Positions 17,663 through 28,334 are shown, numbered from the stretch's first letter. The stretch is DNA of 64,000 nt from Parvibaculaceae bacterium PLY_AMNH_Bact1 (GCA_032881465.1 CP126168.1:682001-746000); one strand, 5' to 3'. The notes: a model not told the origin generated them from the letters alone. Numbers and translations are program-made.

Positions 17663-18070
17663 TCAGTTGGGCGGTATGTAGTCACCCTCGAATTTTTGCA
17701 GGTCGTCATCAATCTCATACCAGTCGGGCTTCGACGCGGTGTGAATATGGATATTGGGTTTAAGGCCTGGATCATTATCCAGAATAGAAGCCGCAACAAC
17801 ATAGATGCCGCCCTCCGTTGCAAGATCGCCGAGTGAAGACCCGCAATGCTCACAAAAGGCACGGGCATGGACGAATGGCGCTTCTGCCTTGTAGTGCGCG
17901 ATATGGCACGCCCCGCCGGTGATTGTGAGATCGGCCACGGGGCCGATAAGAACGGCAGAAAACACACCCGCCGCCTTCCGGCAGCGCGAACAGTGGCAAT
18001 AGCTGAGTGAACTGGGTGTACCTGAAATTTCCAGTGTCACCGCCCCGCACAAACAACTTCCTTTGATCAT
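17663..18070 (-). CDS. GFA/CENP-V family zinc protein
   Basis: A 135-residue protein with the glutathione-dependent formaldehyde-activating (GFA/CENP-V) fold: GSCLCGAVTLEI, CHCSRCRKAAG and FCEHCGSSL supply the paired zinc cysteines. I chose ATG 18070, preceded by GGGGAG; the open frame runs 79 codons further but is not protein-like. Most members have no proven formaldehyde role, so the enzymatic function is open. The 196-bp gap to the HD gene holds nothing I can support. Confidence 0.85.
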   Translation of the reverse strand: MIKGSCLCGAVTLEISGTPSSLSYCHCSRCRKAAGVFSAVLIGPVADLTITGGACHIAHYKAEAPFVHARAFCEHCGSSLGDLATEGGIYVVAASILDNDPGLKPNIHIHTASKPDWYEIDDDLQKFEGDYIPPN

Positions 18071-18303
18071 ATTCGTCTCCCCTGATGCGTATTTACACAT
18101 AAGGGCGAACCAATCGAACAATAAGAGAGAGAGCCAATGCTCCTGACAGTAAGTGGCAGGAGAGTGTTCAGCTGTGCTTCTTCCACTCTCAGTGCATTGC
18201 CGGACTTGTTCCAGCAATCCAGGGCTGCATACTCGATAGGGAATGAGAGGTCTCAGCGACAGCTTTGTGCTGCGAGGACGTGAACCCCTCCACTGTCTTC
18301 CAT

Positions 18304-18705
18304 TCAATTGGCCCGAGAACTAGCGACCTTGTAGCCGCTGATCAGTAAGACCAAGAGGACAGATTGAAGGATGAATGTCGGAGCCATCTGTTCAGTGGTA
18401 ACCACGTCCATTGAGATGGCCACAATTTCAACGGCGATATAAGCCATTACTACAGGCACCAGACAAAGGACGACACCCTTGCGTCCCATAGGATCGTTGT
18501 TGGCCCAGATGAGGAGCAAGGTCCAACCAAACATAACCGGCGCGCCATATAACAGTCCAATTGTCAGGCCCGGCACCAGAGGCAAATCAAATCCGCTGGT
18601 CGCTAGAAACAGACTAGGAAAAATCATTCGAACCGTCTCAAACCCATCCGCGATGATGCCCCAAAGGAAAGCTATTCGTAGCAACAAAACCCTGTTCTTC
18701 AACAT
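18304..18705 (-). CDS. Small four-helix membrane protein of unknown function
   Basis: A 133-residue protein with four hydrophobic segments (about residues 7-24, 42-66, 78-98, 108-126). It has no motif I recognise. It starts MLKNRVLLLRIAFLWG and ends ISGYKVASSRAN. The base composition is lower in GC than the neighbouring enzymes. It lies between the GFA and LLM genes on the same strand with untranslated gaps on both sides, so it is probably its own unit. Confidence 0.6.
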   Translation of the reverse strand: MLKNRVLLLRIAFLWGIIADGFETVRMIFPSLFLATSGFDLPLVPGLTIGLLYGAPVMFGWTLLLIWANNDPMGRKGVVLCLVPVVMAYIAVEIVAISMDVVTTEQMAPTFILQSVLLVLLISGYKVASSRAN

Positions 18706-18781
18706 AGTCTTCTTTCAATATTTGCCATTGGAACTCATCCTACTGTCCTGCTCACACCGGCTGGGCCGCAGGGAGGCCATC

Positions 18782-19750
18782 TCAGTGTGTCGAGGCCAGC
18801 GCACGAAGGCTTTGCTCTGCCAGTCCTGCGTCCAGCCCGCCGAAGCGGGAAACAAATGCGATGTGCTGAACGCCAATTTCGCGGTATTGGTCAATCTTTC
18901 CTTCGACAAATTCTTTGGTGCCGAATAAGCCTGTACCGGAATTGGTCATCTGCACGTACATACCCAGTGGGTCATCTGGGGTGATGCCAGCGACAGCTTG
19001 GGAAAACTTTGTCATTGCCGGAACGGACACTGCCTGAGCGATGTCCGAAGACGGCGCGACAAATGCGAAGACCACAACGATAGCTTCCGCTGAGTCATGT
19101 GGGTGGCCTCCATCCAGCAAGCCTTTTGAATGCGCTTTGAGAATGAGATCGGTGGTCGAGAGGTCCTCAGCGAGGGGGGAGACCATTGTTAGTATTGAGT
19201 GTCCGGCGATCCCGGCTTTGTGGGCACCGTCTTCACTTAAGGTGGCGACAAATATTGGAGGAGCTGGGTGTTGTATTGGTGCGATATTGAGGGGCCCGTT
19301 TGACTGCTCTGGGGACGAAGCAGTGGCCCAGTTCGTGCGCAGCTCTTTAAGGTTCTTGTCAAAGGCTTCGCGGCGGTTGTCAAAATCTCGACCGAGGGCT
19401 TCAAATTCAACAAGCTGAGATCCTGTGCCAACGCCCATATTGAGACGTCCGTCGGAGAGAATGTCGACGAGTGCATAGTCTTCAGCCGTGAGTATTGGGT
19501 CTCGCAACGGGAGTAGGCAGACACCAGGGCCAAGTCGAATGTTTTTTGTAGTTTGCGCAATTGCTGAGAGTAGGACCGCCGGATTTGGCGCGGTGCCAAG
19601 TTTGTGAAAATGATGTTCAGCAAGCCAAAGGCTGGAATAGCCAAGCTGATCGGCAAGTTGCGCATGTTTGAGTGCAACAGAGTAGATGGAGGCGGTATCC
19701 TCCTGGTTATCTGTGTACTGATCCAATAGCCAAAAGACAGAGCGGCGCAT
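18782..19750 (-). CDS. LLM-class flavin-dependent oxidoreductase (luciferase-like)
   Basis: A 322-residue TIM-barrel flavoprotein of the bacterial luciferase-like monooxygenase group. YSSLWLAEHHFHKLGTAPNP and RLGPGVCLLPLRDPI are the typical early motifs, and ILSDGRLNMGVGTGSQ is a flavin-binding stretch. Members use reduced FMN or F420 to oxygenate varied substrates; nothing nearby identifies this one. It is separated from the groEL region by a small putative DNA-binding gene. Confidence 0.87.
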   Translation of the reverse strand: MRRSVFWLLDQYTDNQEDTASIYSVALKHAQLADQLGYSSLWLAEHHFHKLGTAPNPAVLLSAIAQTTKNIRLGPGVCLLPLRDPILTAEDYALVDILSDGRLNMGVGTGSQLVEFEALGRDFDNRREAFDKNLKELRTNWATASSPEQSNGPLNIAPIQHPAPPIFVATLSEDGAHKAGIAGHSILTMVSPLAEDLSTTDLILKAHSKGLLDGGHPHDSAEAIVVVFAFVAPSSDIAQAVSVPAMTKFSQAVAGITPDDPLGMYVQMTNSGTGLFGTKEFVEGKIDQYREIGVQHIAFVSRFGGLDAGLAEQSLRALASTH

Positions 19751-19807
19751 TACGCTTCCTTCCGTAAGAGAGTTTGGGGGTGAGTGTTTGGTGAGGCCAA
19801 CGGCCTC

Positions 19808-20077
19808 TTACGGATCTGATTGATCGCTTTTTTCGATGAGACGGTGGCTGGCACTCGCGTCCAGGTCGAGGCCATAGACCCGTTTCAGCTCTTCCAATGC
19901 ACGCAGGTGTTCTTCGGTAAACGGTGGCGCTTTACCTTCAAATGCATGAAGCACAATGCCTTCAAGCAGGTCGCCAAGGGTAATGTCAAAATACTCAGCC
20001 AGCGCCTTAAGAACTTTAAGGACACGTTTTTCAATGCGGACGCCGGTTTGTACGCGTTCAACAACAGGGTTTGTCAT
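19808..20077 (-). CDS. Small conserved protein, possibly ribbon-helix-helix
   Basis: An 89-residue protein beginning MTNPVVERVQTGVRIEKRVLK. The basic N-terminal segment followed by two helices (LKALAEYFDITLGDLLEGIVL) resembles ribbon-helix-helix DNA-binding proteins, but no experiment-based name comes to mind. The ATG at 20077 is preferred over the longer frame to 20146, whose extra residues look untranslated and overlap an AT-rich promoter-like stretch. It follows groEL on the same strand beyond a terminator. Confidence 0.65.
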   Translation of the reverse strand: MTNPVVERVQTGVRIEKRVLKVLKALAEYFDITLGDLLEGIVLHAFEGKAPPFTEEHLRALEELKRVYGLDLDASASHRLIEKSDQSDP

Positions 20078-20226
20078 AGTGTTTCTCTGGAATGTATAAA
20101 AATACCGTGGTAACAAAATAACAAATACTTTGGGTTTGTCAAACAATCTCTGAGACCAGTTGTCAGGCGTGATGTGTCGCAGGCCGGACTGGAAGAAGGA
20201 CCGCTATATGACCGTGCGCTAAACAC

Positions 20227-20262
20227 AAAAAAACCCGGTCCTAGATACGCAAGGACCGGGTT
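20227..20262 (-). terminator. Intrinsic terminator of groEL
   Basis: An 11-bp perfect stem (AACCCGGTCCT at 20232-20242 with AGGACCGGGTT at 20252-20262) and a 9-base loop. Read on the minus strand it is followed by a run of seven Ts, about 65 bases past the groEL stop. Confidence 0.9.
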
Positions 20263-20327
20263 CCGTTTGACGCCTCAGTTGACCTGAGTTGTCATTATTC
20301 AGTCGGGCGGGTGCCCGGACTGCATGA

Positions 20328-21995
<1,668 letters not shown>

Positions 21996-22026
21996 TTACG
22001 GCAATCATTGGGGAAGTTGAGGCAAT

Positions 22027-22056
22027 AAAAAGCCGCGCTGGGGGAATCCCGCGCGG
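22027..22056 (-). terminator. Hairpin with T run between groES and groEL
   Basis: On the minus strand CCGCGC (22056-22051) pairs with GCGCGG (22038-22033). An inner GGG/CCC pairing is possible, and TTTTTATT follows after one base. It looks like an attenuating terminator or an mRNA-processing/stabilising stem inside the groESL operon. Confidence 0.5.
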
Positions 22057-22060
22057 GTGA

Positions 22061-22366
22061 TTATTTCTTCTTCTTGCCGCCTTCGATGATGCCGAGAATG
22101 TCGGATTCTTTCATGATCAAGAGCTCTTCGCCGTCGACCTTTACTTCAGTGCCGGACCACTTGCCGAACAGAACGCGGTCGCCCGCTTTCACGTCCAATG
22201 GGGTCACTTTGCCGTCTTCAGACTTGGAGCCTGTGCCAGCCGCAACGATTTCACCTTCAGATGGCTTTTCCTGAGCTGAGTCAGGAATGATGATGCCACC
22301 GGCGGTTTTCGTGTCTTCTTCGACCCGGCGCACCAGCACCCGGTCATGGAGAGGACGGAATTTCAT
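22061..22366 (-). CDS. groS: 10-kDa co-chaperonin GroES
   Basis: A 101-residue co-chaperonin, slightly longer than the usual 95-97 because of a C-terminal lysine tail (EGGKKKK). [14 protein letters not shown] and the mobile loop [12 protein letters not shown]-like segment are canonical, as is [16 protein letters not shown]. It is the first gene of the groESL operon. Confidence 0.97.
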   Translation of the reverse strand: MKFRPLHDRVLVRRVEEDTKTAGGIIIPDSAQEKPSEGEIVAAGTGSKSEDGKVTPLDVKAGDRVLFGKWSGTEVKVDGEELLIMKESDILGIIEGGKKKK

Positions 22367-22424
22367 GAGATATCTCCCTTGAAGCCTGCAAAAGTGCAGG
22401 AATTCTCTCAGATTTCTGGTTCTG

Positions 22425-22451
22425 TTAGCACTCAGTCATAGTGAGTGCCAA
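22425..22451 (-). promoter_or_regulatory. CIRCE element (HrcA operator) upstream of groES
   Basis: TTAGCACTC (22425-22433), a 9-base spacer and GAGTGCCAA (22443-22451). This matches the CIRCE consensus TTAGCACTC-N9-GAGTGCTAA except for one base. It lies 59-85 bases before the groES start, downstream of the promoter motif, where HrcA repressor would block transcription. Confidence 0.93.
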
Positions 22452-22461
22452 CGAAGCGAAG

Positions 22462-22493
22462 CAGAAATAGGGAGTCCGGGCTTTCCTGTCAAG
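22462..22493 (-). promoter_or_regulatory. RpoH (sigma-32) type heat-shock promoter of groESL
   Basis: On the minus strand CTTG (22493-22490, within CTTGACA), an 18-base spacer and CCTATTTCTG (22471-22462). The second element fits the alphaproteobacterial RpoH -10 consensus CYTATNTNNG at every fixed position. The -35 TTGACA would also suit the housekeeping sigma factor. CIRCE lies 11 bases downstream. Confidence 0.75.
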
Positions 22494-22628
22494 GCTTGGA
22501 ACGGGCTAAGCAGCGGAAATGATTCAGCTTTTCACGCATTTGCACGGCGCGTGCTTGGTGCTCTCGTCAAAACAGATAGGATCGCCTGCAAAACAATATG
22601 ACTTACCTGGTAGAGGGAGGGGACGAAT

Positions 22629-23774
22629 TTGTCAGATTTCATCAATAGGTCTTTAGTTGGGGCGCCCGGCAGCCGAGGGAGGATAGCGACACCCGCTCTG
22701 GTAATTGATCTTCCCGCCTTCAAAGCAAATCTGAACGCTATGGCAACCCATTGCGAGACACACGGGTTGAATCTCCGTCCCCATGCGAAGACGCACAAAT
22801 GTGCCGAAATCGCCCGCCTCCAGATATCTGCCGGGGCGCTTGGTATCTGTTGTGCAAAACTGGGCGAGGCAGAGGCGCTTGCTGCGGAAAGCATAGACGG
22901 TATTCTGCTGACGTCGCCAGTTGTACAGCCATTCTCCGTTGAACGTCTGATGAGGCTGAATGCCAAACTGAATGACCTGATGGTTGCCGTCGACAATCCG
23001 GAGAATGCGACATCACTCGCCGCCGCTGCGGAAGCCGCAGGTAAACCGTTGCAGGTCTTGATGGATCTTGATGTGGGCCTTCATCGAACGGGCATCACAC
23101 CGGGCGATGAGGCTCATGCGCTCGCCCGCCAGATGGAAGAGAGTCCGCATCTCCATTTCAAAGGCCTGCAGGCCTATGCTGGCCATCTCATGCATATTGA
23201 GGATTTTGCGGAGCGTCGCGAAAAGTCCCTCGCCGTGATGGATATGCTCAGAGACATGCGCGATCAACTGGAGGAAGACGGCATCACGTGCAAAATCCTT
23301 TCGGGCGGCGGGACCGGCACGTTTGACATTGATGTGGAAGCAAATGTGCTCACCGAGTTGCAGGGTGGCTCCTACGTCTTCATGGACAAACAATACAACG
23401 ATGTGAACGGTGCGGATGGCAGTTCGCTGGAAAGCGCTTTCCAAACCTCGCTCTTTGTGCAGATGAGCGTCGTCTCCAACAACACACCCAGGCTTGCGAC
23501 TACGGATGCTGGGTTCAAGAGTTTCTCTACAGATGCCGAACCACCGGTGCTGAGCGAGGGCGCGCCGGATGATGCCAAGTATTTTTTCTTTGGTGATGAG
23601 CAAGGAGGCATCATGCTATCAAGCGCAAACGAAAAGCTGGCACTTGGGTCAACACTCACCGCGGTCACGCCTCACTGCGACCCCACAGTCAATCTCTATG
23701 ACGCCTACCATGTAATGGACGGTGACAGGCTGGTCGGCATCTGGCCGATTGAAGCGAGAGGCCGTTCAGCGTGA
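22629..23774 (+). CDS. DSD1-family PLP enzyme (D-threonine aldolase / D-serine dehydratase-like)
   Basis: A 381-residue fold-type III PLP enzyme with an alanine racemase-like N-terminal barrel. RPHAKTHK carries the PLP lysine (K54 region), DLDVGLHRTG is a barrel motif, and PHCDPTVNLYD near the C-terminus supplies the metal ligands of D-threonine aldolase and D-serine dehydratase. The start is a TTG at 22629 with GGGAGGGG upstream; no in-frame ATG is close. The stop overlaps the GTG start of a HAD hydrolase by 4 bases. The choice between aldolase and dehydratase is not decided by sequence. Confidence 0.85.
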   Translation: MSDFINRSLVGAPGSRGRIATPALVIDLPAFKANLNAMATHCETHGLNLRPHAKTHKCAEIARLQISAGALGICCAKLGEAEALAAESIDGILLTSPVVQPFSVERLMRLNAKLNDLMVAVDNPENATSLAAAAEAAGKPLQVLMDLDVGLHRTGITPGDEAHALARQMEESPHLHFKGLQAYAGHLMHIEDFAERREKSLAVMDMLRDMRDQLEEDGITCKILSGGGTGTFDIDVEANVLTELQGGSYVFMDKQYNDVNGADGSSLESAFQTSLFVQMSVVSNNTPRLATTDAGFKSFSTDAEPPVLSEGAPDDAKYFFFGDEQGGIMLSSANEKLALGSTLTAVTPHCDPTVNLYDAYHVMDGDRLVGIWPIEARGRSA

Positions 23775-24388
23775 CAGACATTCGCGCGCTCATCTTTGAT
23801 GTGGATGGCGTGCTTGTCACCGGCCATAAGGAAAAAGGCGGCTGGTGGCATGCCGACATGGAAAAAGACTTGGGCCTCGACCCTGAGCTTTTTCAGCGGG
23901 CGTTTTTTACGAGCCAATGGGCGGATATTGTCTGTGGCAGGCAAGGCATTGAAGAGCCGCTCACAAAGACGTTGGGTGAGATTGCGCCACATTTGAGTGT
24001 CCAGAGTCTGCTGGACTATTGGTTCCGACAGGATTCTAGACTGGAACACAAGCTGCTGGCAGAGCTGGAAACGCTTAGGTCCCGCAGCAATATTGGGCTC
24101 AGTCTCGCGACCAATCAGGAACATCGACGTGCGAACCATCTGTGGAAAGAGATCGGACTCGAGCATCACTTTGATGCGATCCACTATTCCGCCGATATTG
24201 GGCATGCGAAACCGAACAAAGAATTTTTTGCAACTGTCGAAGACCGAACCGGCTTTGATGGACCCCATCTCCTCTTTTTCGATGATCAGGAACGCAATGT
24301 TGTGGCAGCTCGTGAGCAAGGCTGGCAGGCGCATGTGTGGACGGGGATGGATACCTTCGAGAAAGCCTTGCTGACGCATGGTCTTTGA
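23771..24388 (+). CDS. HAD-family hydrolase
   Basis: A 205-residue haloacid dehalogenase-like phosphatase: FDVDGVL is motif I with nucleophile and acid Asp, SLATNQEHRR is motif II, and HAKPNKEFF with LLFFDDQERN are motifs III and IV. It starts with GTG at 23771, overlapping the preceding PLP enzyme by GTGA, so the two are translationally coupled. The substrate is unknown. Confidence 0.87.
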   Translation: MTDIRALIFDVDGVLVTGHKEKGGWWHADMEKDLGLDPELFQRAFFTSQWADIVCGRQGIEEPLTKTLGEIAPHLSVQSLLDYWFRQDSRLEHKLLAELETLRSRSNIGLSLATNQEHRRANHLWKEIGLEHHFDAIHYSADIGHAKPNKEFFATVEDRTGFDGPHLLFFDDQERNVVAAREQGWQAHVWTGMDTFEKALLTHGL

Positions 24389-24464
24389 ACGTTTGAGGTT
24401 TGATTTGATGGCGAACCTGAGGCCTAATCTGTCTAGGACGGTTGATTAAAAGGGATGCTGAGAT

Positions 24465-25616
24465 ATGCGCATTGGAATTCTGACGGGCGGTGGGGATGTT
24501 CCGGGGCTAAACCCCTGCATTAAGGCCGCAACGCGCGCTGCGGAGACACTCGGCTGGGAGATGGTCGGCTTCCGCCGAGGGTGGGCTGGGCCGCTGAACT
24601 ACAATCCAGATGACAAAGCAGGCTCAGATCATCTGCTAATGCCATTGGACCGCGCCCGTGTTCGCAAGATCGACCGCACCGGTGGCACAGTGCTCCACAC
24701 CTCGCGGACTAAACCCAGTAAGGTCAAAAAAGAGGACGTCCCCTCCTTCGTCAAAGACGCCACCTTGAACGAGGACGGCACCTATGATTGCACGGCCCAT
24801 GTCCTGCGTGTGATGGAAAGTGTGGGCATTGATGCACTCATCCCTATCGGGGGCGATGACACGCTCTCCTATGGGGCGAGGCTCTATCAGGAAGGCATGA
24901 AGACCATGTCGATCCCTAAGACCATGGACAATGATGTTTTTGGCACCGACTATTGCATCGGCTTTTCCACAGCCGTCACGCGCTCCATTGACGCTATCAC
25001 GGGCCTTCGCACCTCGACAGGGTCTCACGAGCGCATAGCTGTAGTAGAGCTGTTCGGAAGGAATTCTGGCCAAACAGCTCTCATGTCCGGCGCCTTGGCA
25101 GATGCTGACAGGGTATTGATTGCTGAAGTGCCATTTGACGTGAAACGTGTGGCGGAAATGCTTGCGGCTGACCGGGCTGCAAACCCGTCCAACTATTCCA
25201 TGGTTTGCGTGTCGGAAGGCGCCCAGATGGAAGGTGGCGAAATCATTGAGCGCGGTGAGGCGGATGCCTATGGACATCGCAAGCTCGGCGGCATCGGCCA
25301 GATGTTAGGGGATGAGATAAAGCGCATCACCGGCATCAATATTATTTCTCAGAACTTGGGCTACTTGATGCGGGCAGGTGCGCCAGATGCACTCGACCAA
25401 ATGGTGTCCCGATCTTATGGGACAATGGCGGTGCAGCTTCTAGCGGAAGGGAAGCACGGGCTCATGATGGCACTGCAGGACGGCAACTATACAACGGTTC
25501 CTGGTGACACTTGTATTCAGGGCGAGAAGCGCGTCGACATTGAGGCCTTCTACGACACCGAGACCTACCGTCCCCGTGTGGAGCAAATTCTCGGCAAACC
25601 GATGTTTATGTATTGA
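24465..25616 (+). CDS. 6-phosphofructokinase, PPi-dependent signature
   Basis: A 383-residue phosphofructokinase that phosphorylates fructose 6-phosphate. [16 protein letters not shown] starts the protein. Two diagnostic positions are of the pyrophosphate type: GGDDT (129-133; ATP enzymes have Gly in place of the second Asp) and PKTMDND (151-157; Lys where ATP enzymes have Gly). A PPi enzyme works near equilibrium in glycolysis and gluconeogenesis, fitting an organism with a glyoxylate shunt. Phosphate donor assignment is inferred from these residues. Confidence 0.9.
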   Translation: MRIGILTGGGDVPGLNPCIKAATRAAETLGWEMVGFRRGWAGPLNYNPDDKAGSDHLLMPLDRARVRKIDRTGGTVLHTSRTKPSKVKKEDVPSFVKDATLNEDGTYDCTAHVLRVMESVGIDALIPIGGDDTLSYGARLYQEGMKTMSIPKTMDNDVFGTDYCIGFSTAVTRSIDAITGLRTSTGSHERIAVVELFGRNSGQTALMSGALADADRVLIAEVPFDVKRVAEMLAADRAANPSNYSMVCVSEGAQMEGGEIIERGEADAYGHRKLGGIGQMLGDEIKRITGINIISQNLGYLMRAGAPDALDQMVSRSYGTMAVQLLAEGKHGLMMALQDGNYTTVPGDTCIQGEKRVDIEAFYDTETYRPRVEQILGKPMFMY

Positions 25617-25638
25617 GAGAAACTCTGGGGGCGAAATC

Positions 25639-26406
25639 GTGGGCTACTTCCGTGATTTAGGGCTTGTCGTTGGAGGGGTCTGGGGGGCGGTCAAAAGGCC
25701 GCTTACCGAACAGCACGCCTATCTTGTTCGCTCTGCAAAACATCATCGCCACCCTATTGCCAGCGTTCAGAATATTTTGGGAGAAGGGTCCCAGTCAGTG
25801 GAGAGAGCAACTGTTCTCTTCGCCAAGGGATTCGCTCTCAATTTAATACTGTCTCAATTGATTGGGATTGCACTTCAGAATGGGCCAACAGATCTCGCAT
25901 ACTTCTTCTACCAGGCAATCTGGACTCTATTTTTGTGGATCTACCTCATTTGGTTTCTTCTTTTTGTCTCCCTCTTTAGCGGTTTTAGGGTGCAACCAAC
26001 CAAGTGCATCTCCACTGGAGCAACTTTTTATGGGGTCTTCTATCCAACATTGGGAATTCTGCCCATTGCTTCATTTGCATTGTATGCAACGCTCCTCAAG
26101 CCAGATTTGATCATCTGGTTGGGTCCAAAACTGCGGGAACTCACGTCTGTTTCGCCCGTCGTCCAAAACCTATCTGAATGGTCGATAGTAGCGATCGGAG
26201 TCCTGAGCATCCTGGCTTGGGTCATTATCTTTTACAAATGGATGAAACAATCACTACAAATGAACGGTGTATTGATAGCGATTGCAATGTTGCTTGCATC
26301 AGCTGCCAGCTTCAAGACGAACAATGTGCTCGCTGAGCTAAACCTATATGCTGTTTATGGGCAAACCCCTGAGCAGCTGGAATGGCCTGATTTTCATCGT
26401 AGGTGA
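25639..26406 (+). CDS. Polytopic membrane protein of unknown function
   Basis: A 255-residue protein with about five hydrophobic segments (near residues 55-75, 83-105, 125-150, 180-202, 210-230). The GTG at 25639 follows GGGGGCG and gives MGYFRDLGLVVGGVWGAVKRP; the open frame before it overlaps the phosphofructokinase gene. Codon use is more AT-rich than the neighbours, which could mean later acquisition. No motif allows a function. It could be a Yip1-like protein but I cannot support that. Confidence 0.6.
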   Translation: MGYFRDLGLVVGGVWGAVKRPLTEQHAYLVRSAKHHRHPIASVQNILGEGSQSVERATVLFAKGFALNLILSQLIGIALQNGPTDLAYFFYQAIWTLFLWIYLIWFLLFVSLFSGFRVQPTKCISTGATFYGVFYPTLGILPIASFALYATLLKPDLIIWLGPKLRELTSVSPVVQNLSEWSIVAIGVLSILAWVIIFYKWMKQSLQMNGVLIAIAMLLASAASFKTNNVLAELNLYAVYGQTPEQLEWPDFHRR

Positions 26407-26413
26407 TTCCACC

Positions 26414-26842
26414 TCAGGCCTTCAACAACCGCTCCACAGCGCGGGCTTTGAGCGCGATCTTGCCATCATCATTGGTGAAAGTCGCCTCTACATAAGCCTG
26501 CGTTTTGGAAACATTCACGACCTCCCCGACGCATGTAAGCGTGCCGCTCGTTACCGGTCGGAAATAGTGAAGGTTGAGATCAACGGTCGTGAAATTCTGA
26601 TCATCTTTGAGCAGCGTCATCAGCGCAAAGGAGCATGTCTGGTCTGCAAGGGTCGCGAGATAGCCGCCAAACACTGCCTGCGGATTCATAAACTCCGGAT
26701 TGACCGGCCATTCATAGGTAATGCGGCCCTCGCCAATTTCTGTGAGCTTGCCGTCATAAAGCTTCAGCGCATGCACATGAGGCGGGGCTTTCTCCATGTC
26801 CTGATCCATAATGCGATCAAGAATATTCTTCCAACTGGGCAT
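26414..26842 (-). CDS. PaaI/hotdog-fold acyl-CoA thioesterase
   Basis: A 142-residue hotdog protein. NPEFMNPQAVFGGYLATLADQT is the catalytic helix region of PaaI-type thioesterases, followed by TTVDLNLHYFRPVTSGTL. It would hydrolyse a CoA thioester. Its ATG touches the stop of the ICL-family lyase, making it the last gene of a three-gene unit (cupin-XRE regulator, lyase, thioesterase). Confidence 0.85.
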   Translation of the reverse strand: MPSWKNILDRIMDQDMEKAPPHVHALKLYDGKLTEIGEGRITYEWPVNPEFMNPQAVFGGYLATLADQTCSFALMTLLKDDQNFTTVDLNLHYFRPVTSGTLTCVGEVVNVSKTQAYVEATFTNDDGKIALKARAVERLLKA

Positions 26843-27720
26843 TACTCGTCTTTTCCTTCAAGCGCGGCTGCTTCGGCGAGCATGTCGCCCAAGCCGATCA
26901 CTTCATTATATTTCTGGAAAGTTACCCGCGGCGTGTCGATGGGCAGTTTGTTCGCAGACAGCATGTCCGCATAAAGGGTTTGCAATCGTTCGGTGACGGA
27001 AAGAAGAGCTGAAACTGGGAAGATCGCAATCTTATAGCCCATCTCTTGAAGCGTTGGCCCGTCGAGATAGGGCGTCTTGCCGTCTTCCACCATATTGGCG
27101 ACGAGGGGCGAGCCCTTAAACGTCGCCGCGACAATCTCCAACTCTTCAATGGATCGCGGCGCCTCGATGAAGAGAATGTCTGCGCCTGCGTTAAGGAAAG
27201 CTTCTCCCCGCCGCAGCGCTTCATCAAAGCCATCCGTCGCCCGCGCATCAGTCCGCGCCATGACTTTGAAGTCTGGATTGTCCCGCGCGTCCACTGCCGC
27301 GCGGATCTTTGTGGCAGCATCGCTAAGGGGCACGATCTCTTTGTTCTCCATGTGCCCGCAACGTTTGGGGAAGACCTGGTCTTCCAGCTGAATGCAGGCA
27401 ACGCCAGCTTGTTCGTAAAGGCGGGTAAGGCGCGCCGCATTGAGCGGACCGCCATGGCCATTGTCACCATCTGCAAAGACAGGAACCGGTGCCGCAGCGC
27501 CCGCCAGCGCCCGCGCCCTGTCTGCCATTTCAGTGGCGCTCATGAGACCAATATCGGGAACACCCAATGTCGAGCCCGCGACACCAAAGCCGGTCATATA
27601 GACAGCTTTCGCGCCTGCCTGTGCGGCAAGTTTCGCCGAAAGCGCGTCATAGGCTCCCGGTGCCAGAATGATATCGGGGGCGTTGAGCATTGCGCTCAAC
27701 TGATCAGTCGTTGAAGACAT
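26842..27720 (-). CDS. Isocitrate lyase/PEP mutase-family C-C lyase
   Basis: A 292-residue ICL/PEPM-superfamily enzyme. DGDNGHGGP is the metal-binding loop, and PKRCGH is the mobile-loop motif with the catalytic cysteine, as in methylisocitrate lyase (PrpB). This points to lyase rather than mutase activity, for example on a 2-methylisocitrate or dimethylmalate-like acid. ATG 27720 is chosen; the longer frame runs into the upstream gene's end. It follows the cupin regulator by 8 bases. Confidence 0.85.
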   Translation of the reverse strand: MSSTTDQLSAMLNAPDIILAPGAYDALSAKLAAQAGAKAVYMTGFGVAGSTLGVPDIGLMSATEMADRARALAGAAAPVPVFADGDNGHGGPLNAARLTRLYEQAGVACIQLEDQVFPKRCGHMENKEIVPLSDAATKIRAAVDARDNPDFKVMARTDARATDGFDEALRRGEAFLNAGADILFIEAPRSIEELEIVAATFKGSPLVANMVEDGKTPYLDGPTLQEMGYKIAIFPVSALLSVTERLQTLYADMLSANKLPIDTPRVTFQKYNEVIGLGDMLAEAAALEGKDE

Positions 27721-27728
27721 ATGCGCTC

Positions 27729-28334
27729 TCAAAAAGAGGGGGGAGTACAGGAAGAAACGATGACGCATTCTTCCTTACCAAGATTACGGAAGCGATGGGG
27801 CAACCGGCTATCGAAATAATATGCTTCACCGGGCTGCAGGAGGCGAGTTTCCCCGCCAACGGTCAGGACAATTTCGCCGGAAATCACGATGCCGCATTCC
27901 TCCCCAGAATGGGCGAGCATTTCTTCTCCGGTGTCTGCGCCTGGCTGGTACTTTTCATGCATCATCTGGATCGCGCGATTGCGCGTATCCTTGCCCAACA
28001 GTTTGAAAGAAATCGGATCGCCACCTGCGATCTCCTTCTGATCTTTTTCGCCATAAAAGATCTGGCGATTAGGCTGCATGTCGAGGGTCAGAAAATCCGT
28101 CATGCTGATGGGAAAACCATCCAGCACCTTTTTCATCGAGCCAATCGACGGGCTGATCCGTTCCTGTTCAATGAGCGAAATCGTGCCATTGGTGACACCT
28201 GCGCGTTTGGCCAATTCGCGCTGAGAAAATCCATACATTTTGCGGAGTTCACGAAGCCGCCGTCCAATATCCGGCGCTTCTGTCTTGGTTTCTGCTTGGG
28301 CCTGCCCATGCGCGATGCGAAAATCCTTGGTCAT
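27729..28334 (-). CDS. XRE-family regulator with C-terminal cupin domain
   Basis: A 201-residue protein: XRE helix-turn-helix (about residues 25-80; FSQRELAKRAGVTNGTISLIEQ) then a cupin domain (about 115-195; HSGEECGIVISGEIVLTVGG and DSRLPHRFRNLG). The layout is that of PuuR-like regulators of amine or amino-acid use. A 20-base palindrome lies directly before its ATG, suggesting autoregulation together with control of the divergent aminotransferase. It is probably the first gene of an operon with the lyase and thioesterase. Confidence 0.9.
   Translation of the reverse strand: MTKDFRIAHGQAQAETKTEAPDIGRRLRELRKMYGFSQRELAKRAGVTNGTISLIEQERISPSIGSMKKVLDGFPISMTDFLTLDMQPNRQIFYGEKDQKEIAGGDPISFKLLGKDTRNRAIQMMHEKYQPGADTGEEMLAHSGEECGIVISGEIVLTVGGETRLLQPGEAYYFDSRLPHRFRNLGKEECVIVSSCTPPSF

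Noticed and set aside
20078-20146. N-terminal extension of the small RHH-like protein
   Set aside because: The extra codons read an AT-rich promoter-like stretch; homolog-like sequence begins at MTNPVVER.
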